Part shown: piece after piece, positions 61,656 through 64,000 of the stretch
Numbering within the stretch: the stretch's first letter is position 1
How the letters are laid out: every line of letters starts with the position of its first letter
DNA from: Pseudomonadota bacterium
GTDB lineage: Bacteria; Pseudomonadota; Alphaproteobacteria; Reyranellales; Reyranellaceae
Assembly (NCBI GenBank): GCA_018242505.1
Contig: JAFEBU010000044.1
Span: forward strand, 50,683-114,682
Direction: 5' to 3'
DNA: 64,000 nucleotides
The notes under the pieces: model-generated
The model's input: the letters and a program-made list of their open reading frames with translations, nothing else
Told to the model about the DNA's origin: nothing
Database searches by the model: none
Position numbers and translations under genes: made by a program

Positions 61656-62879
61656 CTAGGAAGCAATCAGCTTGACGCCGGGTGCGGCGAATTCCTTCGG
61701 CCAGACAACCTTCCATTCCTTGTGCTGCACCTGCTTGATCATCTGCGAGGCGTCGCCGTGATTGTATGGGCCGTCGAACCGCAGATGGCCGAGTACCGTG
61801 TCGACCTTGTGCGTCTTGAGCCAGGTTGCGATCTTGGCATCGTCCAGGCTGACCGCTCCATTCACCGCGGCTTCGAGCATCTGCCATTCCGAAATCATGC
61901 CGCAGGCCTGGGCGTCGATAGTCGTGTACGGCAGGTTGGCCTTGGTCGCCCGCTCCTTGAACTCGGCGGCATAGCGTTTCATGCCGGGGCGCGACATGAA
62001 CGGCTCGTCGGGTTCGAGGAAGGTCGAGCAAAGGGCGCGATCGCCATCGGGTGACAAGGCAAGCGGCCCCGGTGCCGGATAGAGATGAAAGTGGTTCTTT
62101 GGCGCGTAGTCGAGCTTGCGTAGCGCCTCGAGCAGGAGATTGCTCTCGAGGCCCAGCGACCCCACCCACAGGAAATCCGGATTGGCCTCCTTCACGCGAG
62201 CCGCGATCGCACCGAAGTCGTGGTTGCCCGACTCGTATTCGAGATAGAGCATTACCTTGACGCCGCGCGCCTCGGCTTCCTTCTGCATGCCCTTGGCCAT
62301 GAACTGAGCTGACGGGAACTTGCTGGTCAGGACGACGATCGTCTTGGGCGGCGTCGGTATGCTCGCCATCGCGTCAAGAATGACGTTGGGATAGGTCTTG
62401 TCCGGCTCCGGGCCGAACGGCGTCGCCGGAAAGGCTCGATCGTAGGTCTGCAGCTTGGGGATGCCCATACTGCTCTGGATCATGACCTTGCCGTAACGCT
62501 GGGCCACGCCCATCGCCGCCAGGATCGGCGCCGTCGCATAGGGACCCTGGATCAGGTCGACCTTGTCGACGGTGATCAGCTTTTCGTAAAGGCTGCGCGC
62601 CATTTCCGGCTTGGACTGGTCATCGAGCAGAACATACTCGACCGGACGGCCGAGGAAGCCGTTCCGGCTATTGATCTCTTCGACCATGATCTCGGCCGCG
62701 ATCCTGTGGATCCCTGCGGTCTGGGCGAGGAACCCGGTCAGCGACAGCGTGCCGCCCACCTTCACCGGCTTGCCCGACGGCGCGGCGCGCAGCAGCGCCG
62801 GCGCCGCAAGGACCGCCGTTCCCGCCGCCATGCCGGTCAATACACGACGGCGGCGCCAGGCCCCGATTTGCTCGATCAT
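61656..62879 (-). CDS. ABC transporter substrate-binding protein (LivK-like)
   Basis: 407-residue periplasmic binding protein of the type I (leucine-binding) fold. Export signal with RRRRVLTGMAAGTAVLAAPA (9-28), where paired arginines suggest Tat export though Sec is possible. VKVGGTLSLTGFLAQTAGIHR starts the mature domain; DDQSKPEMARSLYEKLI and DLIQGPYATAPILAAMGVA are typical. The ligand pocket cannot be read by eye, and the catabolic neighbours favour an aromatic acid or amide over an amino acid. GGGAGGA ribosome-binding site before the ATG at 62879. First gene of the operon. Confidence 0.92.
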   Translation of the reverse strand: MIEQIGAWRRRRVLTGMAAGTAVLAAPALLRAAPSGKPVKVGGTLSLTGFLAQTAGIHRIAAEIMVEEINSRNGFLGRPVEYVLLDDQSKPEMARSLYEKLITVDKVDLIQGPYATAPILAAMGVAQRYGKVMIQSSMGIPKLQTYDRAFPATPFGPEPDKTYPNVILDAMASIPTPPKTIVVLTSKFPSAQFMAKGMQKEAEARGVKVMLYLEYESGNHDFGAIAARVKEANPDFLWVGSLGLESNLLLEALRKLDYAPKNHFHLYPAPGPLALSPDGDRALCSTFLEPDEPFMSRPGMKRYAAEFKERATKANLPYTTIDAQACGMISEWQMLEAAVNGAVSLDDAKIATWLKTHKVDTVLGHLRFDGPYNHGDASQMIKQVQHKEWKVVWPKEFAAPGVKLIAS

Positions 62880-62963
62880 CGCTTCCTCCCGTCGGCACCG
62901 CTGTATTCCCCTCGGCACCGTTACCCGGATGGTGGGATAACGGTTGGGAGCTGTAAACGGTTT

Positions 62964-62997
62964 TTTCGAAATTTTCGAAACTTGTCGAGATTTACAA
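62964..62997. promoter_or_regulatory. Repeated TTTCGAAA palindromes upstream of the transporter operon
   Basis: Two perfect 8-bp palindromes TTTCGAAA (62964-62971 and 62973-62980) one base apart, followed by TTGT-N8-ACAA (62982-62997), all in an AT-rich island 85-118 bp upstream of the binding-protein start. A likely operator region for the operon's GntR regulator or for another factor; the link is inference. Confidence 0.45.
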
Positions 62998-62999
62998 AA

Positions 63000-63405
63000 T
63001 TACCGCGCAGTGACTCCGATGAAACGCTCGAGCGGCGCCGTATCGGCGAGCAGCGATGTTCGGAGGCTTCGAACACGATCCAGCCGCGTTCGAGAACAAC
63101 GGCGCGGTCGGTGACGGGCGGGATCCTACGCGCGTGCTGCTCGAAGATGATGGTTGCCGGCTCCCTCGACCAACAGGCCACCGTCGACCAGGGCGGAGAT
63201 GCGCTTCGCGAAGCAGAACATCAGGTGTATGTCGTGGTCGGTCAGCAGCACCGACACATCCGTCGGCAGTGCGACAACGGCATCAGGATGTCGCGGCACT
63301 CCGCCTCAAGCACACTGGCCGCCGGCTCGCCCCGCAGCAGAATCTGCGGGTTGCGGGCGAAGGTGATCCCCAGCAAGCGCTGCCGGTCATGGCGATGTGT
63401 CGGTG
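63000..63405 (-). pseudogene. Decayed LivG/LivF ATP-binding gene remnant
   Basis: Minus-strand pieces of branched-chain-type ABC ATPases in different frames: RQRLLGITFARNPQILLRGEP (Walker B region, but the Asp of the LLLDEP motif has become Gly), then LPTDVSVLLTDHDIHLMF and CFAKRISALVDGGLLVEG (LivG C-terminal part). These are followed by a LivF-like end, DRAVVLERGWIVFE and ADTAPLERFIGV, closing at a TAA at 63000. The start and most of both proteins are missing. It suggests a second transporter once lay here, next to the intact one. Confidence 0.66.
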
Positions 63406-63474
63406 GCGAACTCCTAGCACAAAAGACCTGAGGATGCTTTATGCTTGCTCAGCCAAAGGTAAGGGAGCTGACCC

Positions 63475-64000
63475 ATGAAGAGTTACAAGGTCGTCGAATT
63501 CGGCCAGCCACTGCAGCGCGTCGAGGAGCCGACCCCTGTTCCGCAGGGAACGGAGGTGCTGGTGCGCATCACGGCCGCAGGCGTCTGCCACAGCGACGTG
63601 CATCTGTGGGAAGGCTACTTCGACATGGGCGGCGGTAACAAATACTCGACCGCCAAGACCATGAACCCGCCGCGCATCATGGGCCACGAGATCGTCGGCG
63701 TCGTCGAGGCGTTGGGGCCGGACGCCAAGGGCGCCAAGGTCGGCGACAAGGCGGTGGTCTATCCCTGGATCGGCTGCGGCAAATGCTGGTATTGCCAGAA
63801 CGGCTCCGAAAACCTTTGCCCGACGCCACGGGCGCTCGGCGTCAACGATGACGGCGGGTACGCCGACCATGTGCTCGTGCCGCACGCCAAGTATCTCTAT
63901 CCTTACGGCAATCTGCCAACCGAACTCGCCTGTCTCTATGCCTGCTCGGGAATCACTGCCTTCGGGGCGGTAAAGAAGGCGGTCGGCAATGACGCCGGCC
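63475..64000 (+). CDS. Zinc-binding alcohol dehydrogenase, cut by window edge
   Basis: First 175 residues of a medium-chain dehydrogenase. The catalytic zinc Cys in AAGVCHSDVHLW and the His-Glu of IMGHEIVGVVEALGP are present, as is the structural-zinc Cys cluster GCGKCWYCQNGSENLC. It oxidises primary or secondary alcohols with NAD(P)+; similar proteins are alcohol or formaldehyde-type dehydrogenases, and it lies downstream of nothing on its strand. AAGGGAG ribosome-binding site 7 bp before the ATG. The NAD-binding domain and C-terminus lie beyond the right edge. Confidence 0.9.
   Translation, partial: MKSYKVVEFGQPLQRVEEPTPVPQGTEVLVRITAAGVCHSDVHLWEGYFDMGGGNKYSTAKTMNPPRIMGHEIVGVVEALGPDAKGAKVGDKAVVYPWIGCGKCWYCQNGSENLCPTPRALGVNDDGGYADHVLVPHAKYLYPYGNLPTELACLYACSGITAFGAVKKAVGNDAG

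Overview
GC-rich (mid-60s %) chromosomal DNA, densely packed and mostly in short operons. The gene content points to an alphaproteobacterium: a MipZ-type division-plane ATPase, an aa3-oxidase subunit IV-like peptide, the purM/DUF2066/AI-2E neighbourhood, a cysG-DUF2849-sulfite reductase-DUF934 operon, a ROSE-type RNA thermometer in front of an Hsp20 gene, and the holC-pepA and surA-pdxA-rsmA blocks. A Rhodospirillales/Reyranella-like soil or freshwater bacterium is my best guess, made from gene content only. No rRNA, tRNA, CRISPR array, prophage or intact insertion sequence was seen.

Layout. 0-12 kb is housekeeping: truncated AI-2E permease and DUF2066 protein (minus), purM-purN and a small cytochrome-oxidase subunit (plus), ndk, an ABC-F ATPase, an MFS transporter, a cyclase-family hydrolase with an FkbM-type methyltransferase, a small ParB-like protein, then pepA-holC. 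12-20.8 kb is a surface-polysaccharide island: a UDP-sugar dehydrogenase, and opposite it a five-gene operon (GT2 glycosyltransferase, AGE epimerase/isomerase, manC, TPR protein, unusual glycosyltransferase). It lies where many alphaproteobacteria carry lptF-lptG-lptD, and ends in about 0.8 kb of lower-GC, apparently decayed DNA. 20.8-26.3 kb returns to core genes: surA-pdxA-rsmA, gmk-yicC, and an SDR.

26.3-41.4 kb holds a VWA-like protein, a shortened SGNH-hydrolase-like gene, an MFS transporter, mipZ coupled to a molybdopterin oxidoreductase, an acyl-CoA synthetase, an ABC exporter coupled to cyaY, rpmE, a second molybdopterin oxidoreductase, and a divergent MFS/Cys-rich regulator pair around a palindrome, followed by a questin-oxidase-like protein. 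41.4-44.7 kb has a frameshifted NTF2-like pseudogene, an ABM monooxygenase and an alkylation-repair operon. In that operon the Ada-AlkA-type protein has lost its glycosylase domain but kept both flanks. 44.7-49.3 kb is sulfite/nitrite assimilation, headed by an overlooked 47-codon membrane-peptide gene, and divergently a heat-shock gene with an RpoH-like promoter and ROSE element.

49.3-62.9 kb reads as a catabolic locus. A branched-chain-amino-acid-type ABC transporter (substrate-binding protein, LivH, fused LivM-LivG, LivF), a GntR regulator, a two-domain VOC extradiol dioxygenase, a xanthine-dehydrogenase-type molybdenum subunit without its partner subunits, a LigB-type (class III) extradiol dioxygenase, two fumarylacetoacetate-hydrolase-family enzymes, a carboxymuconolactone-decarboxylase-family protein and a further VOC protein together suggest uptake, ring hydroxylation, ring cleavage and hydrolysis of an unidentified, probably aromatic or heteroaromatic, compound. 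The right end has a decayed livG/livF remnant and the start of a zinc alcohol dehydrogenase.

Broken or internally deleted genes are unusually frequent for 64 kb (five cases: NTF2-like, 2'-5' RNA ligase, livGF remnant, AlkA domain loss, SGNH core loss). All calls are from reading the sequence; no database search was possible.
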